From assembly GCA_964392175.1 (NCBI GenBank), contig CAYMOJ010000002.1, forward strand, positions 1 to 64,000: 64,000 bases of DNA, in the 5' to 3' direction. This document shows, piece by piece, positions 32,709-42,073 of the stretch (the stretch's first letter is position 1; each line of letters begins with the position of its first letter). A program made the translations under genes and the position numbers. This stretch comes from Firm-04 sp964392175. Its GTDB lineage: Bacteria; Bacillota; Clostridia; Oscillospirales; Ruminococcaceae. The notes under the pieces were generated by a model that searched no databases, was not told the DNA's origin, and worked only from the letters and a program-made list of their open reading frames with translations.

Positions 32709-34124
32709 ATGTCAAAAAAATTTGCAATTTTTACTTTTGGATGTAAAGTCAATCAAGCGGATAGCGCAGGAATTCGCAAATTGCTATTGGATAAAGGCTT
32801 TGTTGAAGCGGATCAAGCCGCGCTTGCAGATTGTATGATTATTAACAGCTGTGCAGTGACTGCGGAAAGTGTCCGCAAGGTGCGGCAAACCATGCGCTCA
32901 CTGCGCAAACGCTGTCCCGAAGCGGTGATCGTGCTGACCGGCTGTTGGCCGCAGGCGTACCCGAAGGACACTTTTGATGAAGCAGATTATGTAGTGGGTA
33001 CCAAGGAACGTGAGCAAATTGCTGCCTTGCTGCAAACACATTTCCGAAGCCTGTGTGAAGAAATACATCACTCTGCGGCTCTGCCATTGGCTGCTGATTC
33101 CCCCTGTAATGCCGTTGTGCCTTATTTCCCCAAAGGTGGCGAGCTTTTTTCTTCGCTTGCCGGGGTAGATGCTCAACATACCAGAGCGTTTCTCAAAATA
33201 CAAGAGGGCTGCAACCAATTTTGTACCTACTGCATCATACCCTATGCACGGGGCAGATGTCGTTCTATGCCACTGGAAAGGGTCATCGCAGAGGCGAAGA
33301 GCCTTGCTGCACAGGATTTTCAAGAGATCGTTCTGACGGGAATTAATCTTGGATTTTATGGGATTGATACCGGTGATTCTCTTGCCGATGCCGTAGAAGC
33401 CTGCGCTGCTCCCGAAGGAATCCGACGTGTGCGTTTTGGCTCGCTGGAGCCGGAACGAATCACTCCGGAGTTGCTACATCGATTGGCAGCGTGTGAAAAA
33501 TTCTGTCCGCAGTTTCATCTTTCGCTGCAAAGCGGTGCAAACAGTGTGCTGCAACGCATGAATCGTCACTATTCCCCTGCGACCTATTGTCACATCGTGG
33601 ATCAGATCCGCACGCTGTTTTCGGAATCTGCCATTACTACGGATGTGATCGTAGGCTTTCCCGGAGAAACCGACGAGGATTTTGCCGAAACACTGCACAT
33701 CGTACAAAAGATCGGGTTTGCGAAAGTGCATATCTTTCCCTATTCGCCCAGAGAGGGAACCCCAGCCGCTTCGATGCCGGATCAGATCTCGGGGAATGTA
33801 AAAAATCAGCGCACGGACAAGCTTGCGGCATTGGCAGCCGTGTGTACCCAAAAACATCTTGCGCATTATATCGGGCGCAGCGTATCTGTACTGGTGGAAG
33901 ACTGCAAGCGATGCACGGAATGCAAAGATCGTGTTTGGGATCAGGCGTTGGAATCCGTGCCACTTGTATATCAAAATGCACATAGCTACTACCGGGGACA
34001 TATGCCTGATGGTACACTTGTGAAAATTTTCCCGGAAAAAATCGAAAAACGTTTGCACAATTCTATCATTTGTGTTACAATAGAAGGGTATGAGGACGAT
34101 TGCTGTATCGCCCGTATCCAATGA
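32709..34124 (+). CDS. mtaB: tRNA methylthiotransferase MtaB
   Basis: MtaB converts t6A37 of tRNA to ms2t6A37. The 471-residue protein has the N-terminal UPF0004 domain with FTFGCKVNQADS (first cluster cysteine), MIINSCAV and TGCWPQ, then the radical SAM motif CNQFCTYCIIPYARG, and a C-terminal TRAM-type RNA-binding region. The CKVNQ form rather than CQMN separates MtaB from MiaB and RimO. ATG 32709 follows AAAGGAG; a short upstream extension is non-homologous. It acts after the t6A step made by TsaB and TsaE, whose genes are 5 kb away. Confidence 0.93.
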   Translation: MSKKFAIFTFGCKVNQADSAGIRKLLLDKGFVEADQAALADCMIINSCAVTAESVRKVRQTMRSLRKRCPEAVIVLTGCWPQAYPKDTFDEADYVVGTKEREQIAALLQTHFRSLCEEIHHSAALPLAADSPCNAVVPYFPKGGELFSSLAGVDAQHTRAFLKIQEGCNQFCTYCIIPYARGRCRSMPLERVIAEAKSLAAQDFQEIVLTGINLGFYGIDTGDSLADAVEACAAPEGIRRVRFGSLEPERITPELLHRLAACEKFCPQFHLSLQSGANSVLQRMNRHYSPATYCHIVDQIRTLFSESAITTDVIVGFPGETDEDFAETLHIVQKIGFAKVHIFPYSPREGTPAASMPDQISGNVKNQRTDKLAALAAVCTQKHLAHYIGRSVSVLVEDCKRCTECKDRVWDQALESVPLVYQNAHSYYRGHMPDGTLVKIFPEKIEKRLHNSIICVTIEGYEDDCCIARIQ

Positions 34125-34148
34125 TACCAAAACGGAGGATGTTGCATT

Positions 34149-37100
34149 ATGTCAGTTTATCGCGTTTACACCGAAAAAAAGCCCCCCTTTGCCGTGGAAG
34201 CACAGTCTGTGTTGGCGGATCTGCGCACTGCCCTGCGCCTGAATGTGTTGAGCATTCGTGTGCTGAATCGTTACGATGCAGACCACATCGAGGAGGAGGA
34301 TTTTCGTCGGGCAGTGCCTACGGTGTTCTCTGAGCCGGCTGTGGACTATGTTTATGAAAAATTGCCGATGCTCTCCAATCAGGAGCGTATTTTTGCCGTG
34401 GAGTATCTTCCCGGGCAATTCGATCAGCGTGCTGATTCCTGTGAGCAGTGCATTCAGATCTTAAACGGCAAGGAGCGTTGCCGCGTGCGCAATGCCCGTG
34501 TATATATTGTAGGCGGCAATATTACGGATGCCGAATTTGACCGTTTGAAGCAGTATCTCATCAACCCTGTGGAAAGCCGTGAGGCATCACTGGATCTTGT
34601 GGATTCTTTGGATACCAACTACGCCATTCCCACCACCGTTGCCACCCTTGAAGGCTTTTGCACACTGGATGAGAACGGCTTGAATGCATTTTTAAATGAA
34701 TACGCGCTGGCAATGGATCTGGATGATATCAAATTCTGTCAGTCCTATTTTCGTGATGATGAACACCGCGACCCTACCATCACCGAAATTCGCATGATTG
34801 ATACCTACTGGAGCGATCACTGCCGTCATACTACCTTCTTGACCACCATCGACCATGTGGAGGTGGATACGCCCTATATCCGCGAGACTTATGAGGACTA
34901 CCTGCGTATCCGCAAAGAGTTGGGCAGAGACGCAAAGCCCGTGACCTTGATGGATATGGCAACCATGGCAATGCGTAAGCTGAAGGCAGACGGAAAAATT
35001 CCCGCATTGGACGAGAGTGAGGAGATCAATGCCTGCTCCGTGAAGATCAAGGTGGAAACCGATAGCGGCGATGAAGATTGGATCTTGATGTTTAAAAATG
35101 AGACCCATAATCATCCTACCGAAATTGAGCCGTTCGGTGGTGCGGCAACCTGCTTGGGTGGTGCGATTCGTGACCCGCTTTCCGGCAGAAGCTATGTGTA
35201 TCAGGCAATGCGCGTGACCGGTGCGGCAAATCCGTTGGTGCCCGTGGCAGATACGATGCCCGGCAAGCTGCCCCAGAGAAAAATTACCGTGGGCGCGGCA
35301 AATGGCTACAGCTCCTACGGCAACCAGATCGGTCTGGCAACGGGGCACGTCACAGAGGTATACCACCCCGGCTATGTGGCAAAGCGTTTGGAGATCGGTG
35401 CGGTAGTGGGTGCTGCCCCTGCGGAGAATATCCGCCGCGAAGCACCGGTGCCCGGTGATGTGGTCATCCTGCTGGGCGGCAAAACCGGTAGAGATGGCTG
35501 CGGCGGCGCAACGGGATCCTCTAAATCGCACACATTAGAATCGTTGACGCATTGCGGCGCGGAAGTGCAAAAGGGCAATGCCCCCGAAGAACGCAAGCTG
35601 CAAAGATTGTTCCGTGACCCTTCCGTGACAAAGCTGATCAAACGCTGCAATGATTTTGGTGCAGGTGGTGTTTCTGTTGCCATTGGCGAGCTGACCGATG
35701 GCTTGGATATTGATCTAAACGCAGTACCGAGAAAATATGATGGATTAGATGGTACCGAGCTTGCCATTTCCGAATCGCAGGAGCGTATGGCGGTGGTGGT
35801 TGCCCCCGAGGATGTGGAAACTTTCATGAAAGCTGCCACAGCAGAGAATCTGCTGGCAACTGTGGTAGCAAAGGCAACGGATACCAATCGTCTGCGGATG
35901 CATTGGAACGGGAATGTGATCGTTGACCTTTCCAGAGTGTTTTTGAACTCCAATGGTGCAGAAAAGCATACCGATATCGTGGCAGCTGTGCCACAGCAAG
36001 CTGCACCTACCCTTTTCGAGGATACCCCCGAAGGTTGGAAAGAGTTGATGTCTGATCTGAATGTCTGCTCGCAAAAGGGTCTGGTGGAGAAGTTTGATTC
36101 CACCATCGGTGCGGGTACTGTGCTGATGCCCTTTGGCGGGGTCTATCAGCTGACGCCTACACAAGCGATGGCTGCCAAAATCCCTGTGCTGCAAGGGGAT
36201 ACCACGACCTGTTCGCTGATGGCATACGGCTTCCAACCCGGCATCTCCGAGCATTCTCCCTACCATGGTGCCATGGAGGCTGTCATTGAGTCTGTGGCAA
36301 AGGTGATTGCTGCGGGTGGCAGTTGGCATCAATGTTGGCTGACCTTCCAAGAGTATTTTGAGCGCACCCAAAACGATCCTGCCCGTTGGGGCAAGCCCTT
36401 CTCTGCATTGTTGGGCGCGTTTCAGGCACAGCTGGAGCTTTCCTGTGCGTCCATCGGCGGAAAGGATTCTATGTCGGGCACCTTTGAAAATGTTGATGTG
36501 CCACCAACACTCGTTTCCTTTGCCGTATCCACTGCCAATACGAGCCGCGTGCTTTCTACGGAGTTCAAAGCAGCAGGGGATACCGTAATTCGCCTTGCAC
36601 CCTCCTATGACAGCAACGGCTTGCCTGATTGGAATAGCGTCCGTGCCGTATTTGACCGCGTGGAACAGCTGATCTCTGAGGGCAGAGCAAAAGCGATCTG
36701 GACAGTGACCGGCGGCGGTGTTGCCGAGGGTATCGCAAAGATGTGCTTTGGTAATCATATTGGCTTTGAATTTAGCTGCACTTTGCCTGAGCAGATCCTG
36801 TTTGCACCGTTTAGCGGATCATTTATCATAGAGCTTGCCGGTGTAGCCAAGGCAGATGAAGAGGTCATCGGCCGCACCACCGAGCAGTACAAGATCTTCA
36901 GTGACAGCTATACCATCAGCCTGGATACCTTGCAAAAGGCGTGGGAGGGCAAGCTGGAATCGGTGTATCCTTGCCGTATCAAAACCGAGTTTGCTACCAT
37001 TGAAGCATACAGCCATACCGCTGAGCGTCGCCCCACCCCCGCAGTGAAATATACAAAGCCTCGCGTGTTGATTCCCGTGTTCCCCGGTACCAACTGTGAG

Positions 37101-37856
37101 TATGATACCGCTCGTGCCTTTGCACGCGCCGGCGCAGAGCCTGAGATTCTCGTGATCCGCAACCTTTCTGCGGCTGCGATCGAAGAATCCGTGGAGGCAG
37201 CAGTGAAGTCCATTGCCAATGCGCAGATGATTATGCTGCCGGGTGGCTTCTCCGGTGGTGACGAGCCGGATGGTTCAGGCAAATTCATTACGGCGTTTTT
37301 CCGCAATCCTCGTGTGGCAGAGGCTGTTCACAAGTTGCTGCAACAGCGTGATGGTTTGATGCTGGGTATCTGCAATGGCTTCCAGGCACTCGTCAAGCTT
37401 GGTCTGGTGCCTTTTGGCGAGATCGTAGAAATGAGCGATAATTCTCCCACATTGACCTTTAACACCATCGCGCGCCACCAGAGCATGATGGTTACGACTC
37501 GCGTTGCATCCAACAAATCACCCTGGCTTGCCGCCTGCAAACCCGATGATCTGCATACCGTGGCAATTTCTCACGGTGAGGGTCGCTTTATCGCGCCCGC
37601 ATCGCTGCTGCGTCGTATGGCAGGCAATGGGCAGATCGCGACGCAGTATGTGGATCTCAGCGGTCGCCCCACGATGGATATCCGCTTTAACCCCAACGGA
37701 TCGGTGGATGCCATTGAGGGTATCACATCCCCTGACGGTCGCGTGTTGGGTAAGATGGGTCATAGCGAGCGTATGGGTACACAGGTCTGCAAGAATGTAC
37801 CGGGTGAAAAGGATCAGAAGATCTTTGAAAGCGGCGTGCGTTATTTTGCAGATTAA
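34149..37856 (+). CDS. purL: Phosphoribosylformylglycinamidine synthase, single-chain
   Basis: This enzyme converts FGAR to FGAM in purine synthesis, using glutamine and ATP. The 1235-residue protein is the fused form, with the N-terminal and FGAM synthase domains (NETHNHPTEIEPFGGAATC near residue 320, then RDGCGGATGSSK) and a C-terminal class I glutamine amidotransferase: nucleophile Cys in LGICNGFQALVKLG and His in ISHGEGRF. It fits the clostridial TIGR01857 branch. ATG 34149 follows ACGGAGGA. It is only 24 bases from mtaB and may share its transcript. Confidence 0.96.
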   Translation: MSVYRVYTEKKPPFAVEAQSVLADLRTALRLNVLSIRVLNRYDADHIEEEDFRRAVPTVFSEPAVDYVYEKLPMLSNQERIFAVEYLPGQFDQRADSCEQCIQILNGKERCRVRNARVYIVGGNITDAEFDRLKQYLINPVESREASLDLVDSLDTNYAIPTTVATLEGFCTLDENGLNAFLNEYALAMDLDDIKFCQSYFRDDEHRDPTITEIRMIDTYWSDHCRHTTFLTTIDHVEVDTPYIRETYEDYLRIRKELGRDAKPVTLMDMATMAMRKLKADGKIPALDESEEINACSVKIKVETDSGDEDWILMFKNETHNHPTEIEPFGGAATCLGGAIRDPLSGRSYVYQAMRVTGAANPLVPVADTMPGKLPQRKITVGAANGYSSYGNQIGLATGHVTEVYHPGYVAKRLEIGAVVGAAPAENIRREAPVPGDVVILLGGKTGRDGCGGATGSSKSHTLESLTHCGAEVQKGNAPEERKLQRLFRDPSVTKLIKRCNDFGAGGVSVAIGELTDGLDIDLNAVPRKYDGLDGTELAISESQERMAVVVAPEDVETFMKAATAENLLATVVAKATDTNRLRMHWNGNVIVDLSRVFLNSNGAEKHTDIVAAVPQQAAPTLFEDTPEGWKELMSDLNVCSQKGLVEKFDSTIGAGTVLMPFGGVYQLTPTQAMAAKIPVLQGDTTTCSLMAYGFQPGISEHSPYHGAMEAVIESVAKVIAAGGSWHQCWLTFQEYFERTQNDPARWGKPFSALLGAFQAQLELSCASIGGKDSMSGTFENVDVPPTLVSFAVSTANTSRVLSTEFKAAGDTVIRLAPSYDSNGLPDWNSVRAVFDRVEQLISEGRAKAIWTVTGGGVAEGIAKMCFGNHIGFEFSCTLPEQILFAPFSGSFIIELAGVAKADEEVIGRTTEQYKIFSDSYTISLDTLQKAWEGKLESVYPCRIKTEFATIEAYSHTAERRPTPAVKYTKPRVLIPVFPGTNCEYDTARAFARAGAEPEILVIRNLSAAAIEESVEAAVKSIANAQMIMLPGGFSGGDEPDGSGKFITAFFRNPRVAEAVHKLLQQRDGLMLGICNGFQALVKLGLVPFGEIVEMSDNSPTLTFNTIARHQSMMVTTRVASNKSPWLAACKPDDLHTVAISHGEGRFIAPASLLRRMAGNGQIATQYVDLSGRPTMDIRFNPNGSVDAIEGITSPDGRVLGKMGHSERMGTQVCKNVPGEKDQKIFESGVRYFAD

Positions 37857-37865
37857 TTCGAACAT

Positions 37866-37901
37866 AAAACGGCAGGGGCTTGCAATGCTCCTGCCGTTTT
37901 T
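37866..37901 (+). terminator. Terminator of purL
   Basis: AAAACGGCAGGGGC pairs with GCTCCTGCCGTTTT over a short loop, ending in five T's. Confidence 0.85.
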
Positions 37902-37919
37902 GCGATTTTGCGGCATGGC

Positions 37920-37948
37920 TTGACTTATACGACAAAAAAAGGTATAAT
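37920..37948 (+). promoter_or_regulatory. Promoter of the first cyclophilin-like gene
   Basis: TTGACT (37920-37925), 17 bases, TATAAT (37943-37948). Confidence 0.75.
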
Positions 37949-38001
37949 GGAATCAAATAATTTGTTCGCATACTTTGCCCCAAGAAAGGAATCCTATTGC
38001 T

Positions 38002-38832
38002 ATGAAGCCCTCAAATCTTGCAACACGCAATACGCCCTCTACAGCACATACCGTCAAAATTTTGTCGATTTTTATCGCCATATCGTTGGTATTAGCACTG
38101 CTCTGTTCCGTGTGGTACTCCATGTCCAGCAATATCAGTGCAACAGTCAATCTGGATGAAGTCGAACTGGTACAGCTGGAAGAACCGAAGGACGGCGATC
38201 CTGCCGCCATTATGCATACCACCGCAGGGGATATGCTCTTTTTATTATATCCCGATGAATGCCCTCAGGCTGTTGCCAATTTCACACAGCTTGCCCAAAG
38301 CGGATATTATAACGATACCTATGTGTTTCGCGTGGAGCAGGATGTGTTCTTTGCCGGTGGCAGTCCCAATGCAGATGGATCTTTGGCAGAGGGTGGCAGC
38401 GATCAGTCGCAGGAGAATGTGGAGCGTGAGCTGACTCAGAATATGTGGCCCTTTCGCGGTGCACTTTGTTCCCTGACAACCAGCAGCGAGCATGGCTTTT
38501 GGAAGCTGCTGACAGGCACACAGAAAACCTTTAATGGTAGCCGTTTTCTGGTGGTAAACAGCATCGAGATGACGGAAGAAATCGTAAACGGCTTGCAAGA
38601 AGATGAGAAGGATAACCCCGTTGCGGATGCCTTTGTGGAATATGGCGGGATTCCCAATTATTCCCAGCAGCTGACGGTGTTTGGACAGCTTTATGATGGA
38701 TTTGAGGTTCTGGATGCGATTACCGGTGCGATGCTTACGGGTGAAGAAGATGCCATGCGCCCCGCTGAGGATATCATGATCACCTCCGTGGAGATCGTCG
38801 AGTATTCTTCTGCGCTCTTGCTACAGGAATAA
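38002..38832 (+). CDS. Membrane-anchored, divergent cyclophilin-type isomerase
   Basis: The 276-residue protein has an N-terminal membrane helix (ILSIFIAISLVLALLCSVWY) and an extracytoplasmic cyclophilin-like domain beginning AIMHTTAGDMLFLLYPDECPQAVANFTQLAQSGYYN. The catalytic segment is altered: FHRVI..FVVQGGDP of the next gene reads FRVEQDVFFAGGSP here, keeping the Arg but replacing the Gln. Isomerase activity is therefore doubtful; it may be a chaperone. ATG 38002 follows AAAGGAA with a long spacer. It is adjacent to a second cyclophilin but has its own promoter. Confidence 0.8.
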   Translation: MKPSNLATRNTPSTAHTVKILSIFIAISLVLALLCSVWYSMSSNISATVNLDEVELVQLEEPKDGDPAAIMHTTAGDMLFLLYPDECPQAVANFTQLAQSGYYNDTYVFRVEQDVFFAGGSPNADGSLAEGGSDQSQENVERELTQNMWPFRGALCSLTTSSEHGFWKLLTGTQKTFNGSRFLVVNSIEMTEEIVNGLQEDEKDNPVADAFVEYGGIPNYSQQLTVFGQLYDGFEVLDAITGAMLTGEEDAMRPAEDIMITSVEIVEYSSALLLQE

Positions 38833-38890
38833 AAAAGCAGTCTGCTTGTGTGCCACTTTTCGGCAAGATGAAGAAAATCTTAAGAATTGC

Positions 38891-38919
38891 TTTACAAATC
38901 CGGAAAAATGTGGTATAAT
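38891..38919 (+). promoter_or_regulatory. Promoter of the lipoprotein cyclophilin gene
   Basis: TTTACA (38891-38896), 17 bases, TATAAT (38914-38919). Immediately downstream CGCGGTCG and CGACCGCG (about 38928-38935 and 38962-38969) form a leader hairpin. Confidence 0.7.
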
Positions 38920-38997
38920 ATCCCTTACGCGGTCGCGCTCTGCTTGTTTGCACCCCTTCGTCGACCGCGAAAACCTTGTATCAGGGAGTTTTTTTGA

Positions 38998-39768
38998 ATG
39001 CGTAAGCAGCATTTGCAGCGTATCGCAGCGGTGGCACTTTGCTGTGCTTTCACCTTGCCGATGCTTTGCGCTTGTAATAAAGAAGTGGTTCTGGAGAACC
39101 AGAAAATCCTGAATTTCACGCAGCCCGAGGTGGGTGAAGAGATCGTCATCATGACTATCAGGGATTATGGCGATGTGAAAATCAAGCTGTTTCCGGAGGA
39201 ATGCCCCGAGGGTGTGGAAAACTTTAAATCATTGGTGGAAAGCGGTTATTACGATGAACTGATCTTCCACCGTGTCATCAACCATTTTGTGGTGCAGGGG
39301 GGCGATCCCAAAGGCGATGGTACCGGCGGCGTGGATGCGAATGGTACTGAGGGTTTCGCACAAAGTATTTCTCCGAATCTGCAGCATTATGCGGGGGCTT
39401 TGGCATATGCCGTCGGGCAGGATCAGCTTAATGCAAGCCAATTTTACATCGTCACTGGTCTGGAAACAAGCGATAACTACTTTGAACAGCTGAAAACGAC
39501 CTACGGTCTGACTTATTCCGGCCCTGTGATGAATATGTACAAACAGATGGGCGGCAGACCTGATCTGGACGGCAACTATGAGATCTTCGGACAAGTGTTC
39601 GATGGCTTGGAGTATTGCCTTGCCATGCAGGAGGTCGCTGTGGATGCAAACGATAAGCCCAAATCGCAGGTGATCATTGAAAAGGCGGTTGTTGTTGAAT
39701 ACGATGGCAGCGGTGTGGATTATCGAAACGCAAACGGCGAGGCACAAACGCCTGCCGTGGTGGAGTAA
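38998..39768 (+). CDS. Lipoprotein cyclophilin-type peptidyl-prolyl isomerase
   Basis: A 256-residue extracytoplasmic protein with a lipoprotein signal peptide (LPMLCAC, lipidated Cys26). The cyclophilin domain is canonical: VKIKLFPEECPEGVENF, FHRVINHFVVQGGDPKGDGTGG, ASQFYIVTG in the substrate groove and YEIFGQVFDGLEY. It should catalyse proline isomerisation of exported proteins at the membrane surface. ATG 38998 follows AGGGAG at a 10-base distance. Confidence 0.9.
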   Translation: MRKQHLQRIAAVALCCAFTLPMLCACNKEVVLENQKILNFTQPEVGEEIVIMTIRDYGDVKIKLFPEECPEGVENFKSLVESGYYDELIFHRVINHFVVQGGDPKGDGTGGVDANGTEGFAQSISPNLQHYAGALAYAVGQDQLNASQFYIVTGLETSDNYFEQLKTTYGLTYSGPVMNMYKQMGGRPDLDGNYEIFGQVFDGLEYCLAMQEVAVDANDKPKSQVIIEKAVVVEYDGSGVDYRNANGEAQTPAVVE

Positions 39769-39866
39769 TGCAGCAGTATCATAGTATGCGTGGCATGACC
39801 AATACAGAGAGAGAATCTGCGCGTACTACCCATAGAACAGACAGAATGAACCAAGGAGATACCACT

Positions 39867-41192
39867 ATGAAAGCACCTGCTCGTTTTGTAATACGGGGCG
39901 GCAGACGGTTGACCGGTGAGGTGGAGATCAGCGGCGCGAAAAACGCGGTTGTTGCCATTTTGCCTGCGGCTTTGCTCTGCGATGAGCCTTGTGTCATCGA
40001 AAATGTGCCTGATATCAGCGATGTGACCATTAGCGTGCAGATCCTGCGGGAGCTGGGCGCTGTTGTGGAACAGCTTGGCGCGCATACCTATCGCATTGAT
40101 CCTCGCCCCGCGAAAAGCACTTGTGTGCCTTATGAATCTGCAAGAAAAATGCGTGCCTCTTACTATTTCATGGGTGCGCTGTTAGGCAGATGTGGCTTGG
40201 CGAGAGTTTCTATGCCCGGTGGCTGTCCATTGGGCGGAAGACCCATTGATCAGCATATTAAGGCATTTACAAAGCTGGGCGCTGAGTGCAAGATTGAGCG
40301 TGGCATGGTGGATTTGGTCGCAAAGCCGTTGAAGGGTAACCAGATCTTTTTCGATGTGGTGACCGTTGGCGCAACCATGAATGCCATACTTGCAGCAGTG
40401 AAGGCGGAAGGTCTGACAGTGATCAATAACGCCGCAAAAGAACCGCATATTGTCGATTTGGCAAGTTTTTTGAATTCGATGGGTGCGGATATTATCGGTG
40501 CCGGTACCGATACCATCAAGATTCGTGGCGTAAAATTTCTGCGCGGTACAAGCTATCCTGTCATTCCCGACCAGATCGAAGCGGGAACTTATATGGTCGC
40601 CGCAGCTGCAACCGGCGGTGATGTGTTGATCAAAAATGTGACGGTGAAGCATCTGGATTCTATCGTCAGTGTGTTGGAGAAGATCGGCGTGAATGTGGAA
40701 TCCGATGAGGAACATGATTGCGTTCGCGTCTATGTGGATGGCCCTTTGGTGAAAGCAAGCGTGCGTACAAGACCGCATCCCGGATTTCCCACAGATATGC
40801 AGCCGCAGATTTCCACATTACTGTGCTTGGCATCGGGTACCAGTATGGTCAAGGAAGAGGTCTCTGAGCAGCGTTTCCAGTATGTGGATGAGCTGCGCCG
40901 TATGGGTGCGGATATTCAGGTGGATGGTAAGGTTGCCATCATAGAGGGCAAGGGTACATTGACCGGTGCACCCGTGAAGGCTTGTGATCTCCGTGCAGGC
41001 GCGGCATTGATGATTGCAGGGCTGGCAGCTGGTGGCGTAACCTATATCGAGGACATTCACCATATTGAGCGTGGCTATGCGGATATGGCAGGTAAGCTGA
41101 CAGCACTCGGTGCTTGTATCACCCGCGAGGTGCTACCCATAGATACAGATTCTACAACAGGAGAATTACCAGCTGTTGTGGGCGAAAATTGA
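39867..41192 (+). CDS. murA: UDP-N-acetylglucosamine 1-carboxyvinyltransferase
   Basis: MurA commits UDP-GlcNAc to peptidoglycan synthesis by adding enolpyruvate. The 441-residue protein has the paired-domain signatures SGAKNAVVAILPAALL, the active-site Cys in MPGGCPLGGRPIDQHI (the fosfomycin target), DQIEAGTYMVAAAATGG and the C-terminal DIHHIERGYADMAGKL. ATG 39867 follows CCAAGGAG; the frame runs upstream to the end of the isomerase gene without homology. A hairpin follows the stop codon. Confidence 0.95.
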   Translation: MKAPARFVIRGGRRLTGEVEISGAKNAVVAILPAALLCDEPCVIENVPDISDVTISVQILRELGAVVEQLGAHTYRIDPRPAKSTCVPYESARKMRASYYFMGALLGRCGLARVSMPGGCPLGGRPIDQHIKAFTKLGAECKIERGMVDLVAKPLKGNQIFFDVVTVGATMNAILAAVKAEGLTVINNAAKEPHIVDLASFLNSMGADIIGAGTDTIKIRGVKFLRGTSYPVIPDQIEAGTYMVAAAATGGDVLIKNVTVKHLDSIVSVLEKIGVNVESDEEHDCVRVYVDGPLVKASVRTRPHPGFPTDMQPQISTLLCLASGTSMVKEEVSEQRFQYVDELRRMGADIQVDGKVAIIEGKGTLTGAPVKACDLRAGAALMIAGLAAGGVTYIEDIHHIERGYADMAGKLTALGACITREVLPIDTDSTTGELPAVVGEN

Positions 41193-41230
41193 CGTATTTT
41201 GTGGTAAGTGCATATCGCAAATAACAAATG

Positions 41231-41265
41231 AGAAAGGGCGGAATGTACTTTCGCCCTTTCTTTCA
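41231..41265 (+). terminator. Hairpin terminator after murA
   Basis: AGAAAGGGCG (41231-41240) pairs with CGCCCTTTCT (41252-41261), followed by TTCATG. It ends only about ten bases before the ribosome site of the next gene, so some read-through is probably needed to express that gene. Confidence 0.65.
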
Positions 41266-41287
41266 TGATATCAGGGAGGTGCATATT

Positions 41288-42073
41288 TTGGCACGACTTT
41301 ACCCATTGTTCAGTTCCAGTAAGGGCAATGCAACATTTATCGGTACACCCAAGGGCGGAGTGCTGATTGACGCAGGTGTTACATATCGGCGGCTATGCAT
41401 GGGGCTAGAGCGCTGTGGGCTGTCGCTTTCGGCAATACAGGGAGTGTTTATCACTCACGACCACTCTGACCATGTGCGGGGATTAAAAACGTTGACGGAG
41501 CGTCTGGCAGTGCCGATTTATGGGCAGGGTAAGACGCTACGGAATCTGATTGACCATGATGCGATCGCATTGCGGGCGAATTTGCAGGAAATCGGTGCTG
41601 CCGGCATTCAAGTGGCAGATGTGTCGCTGAACGCCTTTGTGACTCCCCATGATACGGTGCAAAGCTGTGGATATCGCGTTGCAATGCCTGATGGCAAGAT
41701 TTGCGCAGTTTGTACGGATCTTGGCTATGTGACACGTGGTGTGGAGGAAGCATTAAACGGCTGTGATCTGGTGTTGCTGGAAGCGAATTATGATGAAGAT
41801 CTGCTACGCGGAGGGAAATATCCGCCTTATGTTAAGGAGAGAATCCTTTCGAAGGTTGGGCATCTTTCCAATACAGATTGTGCAGCGCAGGTGAAAAAAC
41901 TTGTGCAAAGCGGCACTACAAGGTTGATTTTGGGGCATCTTAGTCAGGAAAACAATCGGCCACATCTTGCGGAAGAAGCGGTGGTGAGTGCCCTTGCAGA
42001 TATGGTGCGTGGACAAGATTATTTGCTACAGGTGGCAAAGGTGGAAACCGAAGGGGAGATGATCGCTTTTTGA
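41288..42073 (+). CDS. WalJ/YycJ-type metallo-beta-lactamase-fold hydrolase
   Basis: The 261-residue protein has the metal-binding motif THDHSDHVRG, FVTPHDTVQSCGY, CTDLGYV, EANYDEDLL and LGHLSQENN. This is the pattern of YycJ/WalJ (formerly VicX) proteins, a predicted nuclease linked in Bacillus to cell-wall control and DNA repair. Here it follows murA and precedes rlmH rather than walKR; in Bacillus rlmH also lies near the walKR-yycJ cluster. The start is TTG 41288 after GGGAGGTG; no ATG is suitably placed. Confidence 0.85.
   Translation: MARLYPLFSSSKGNATFIGTPKGGVLIDAGVTYRRLCMGLERCGLSLSAIQGVFITHDHSDHVRGLKTLTERLAVPIYGQGKTLRNLIDHDAIALRANLQEIGAAGIQVADVSLNAFVTPHDTVQSCGYRVAMPDGKICAVCTDLGYVTRGVEEALNGCDLVLLEANYDEDLLRGGKYPPYVKERILSKVGHLSNTDCAAQVKKLVQSGTTRLILGHLSQENNRPHLAEEAVVSALADMVRGQDYLLQVAKVETEGEMIAF

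Noticed and set aside
35745..36758. Open frame of 337 codons opposite purL
   Set aside because: purL is conserved throughout this stretch; the antisense frame is His/Arg/Cys-rich as expected of a shadow.
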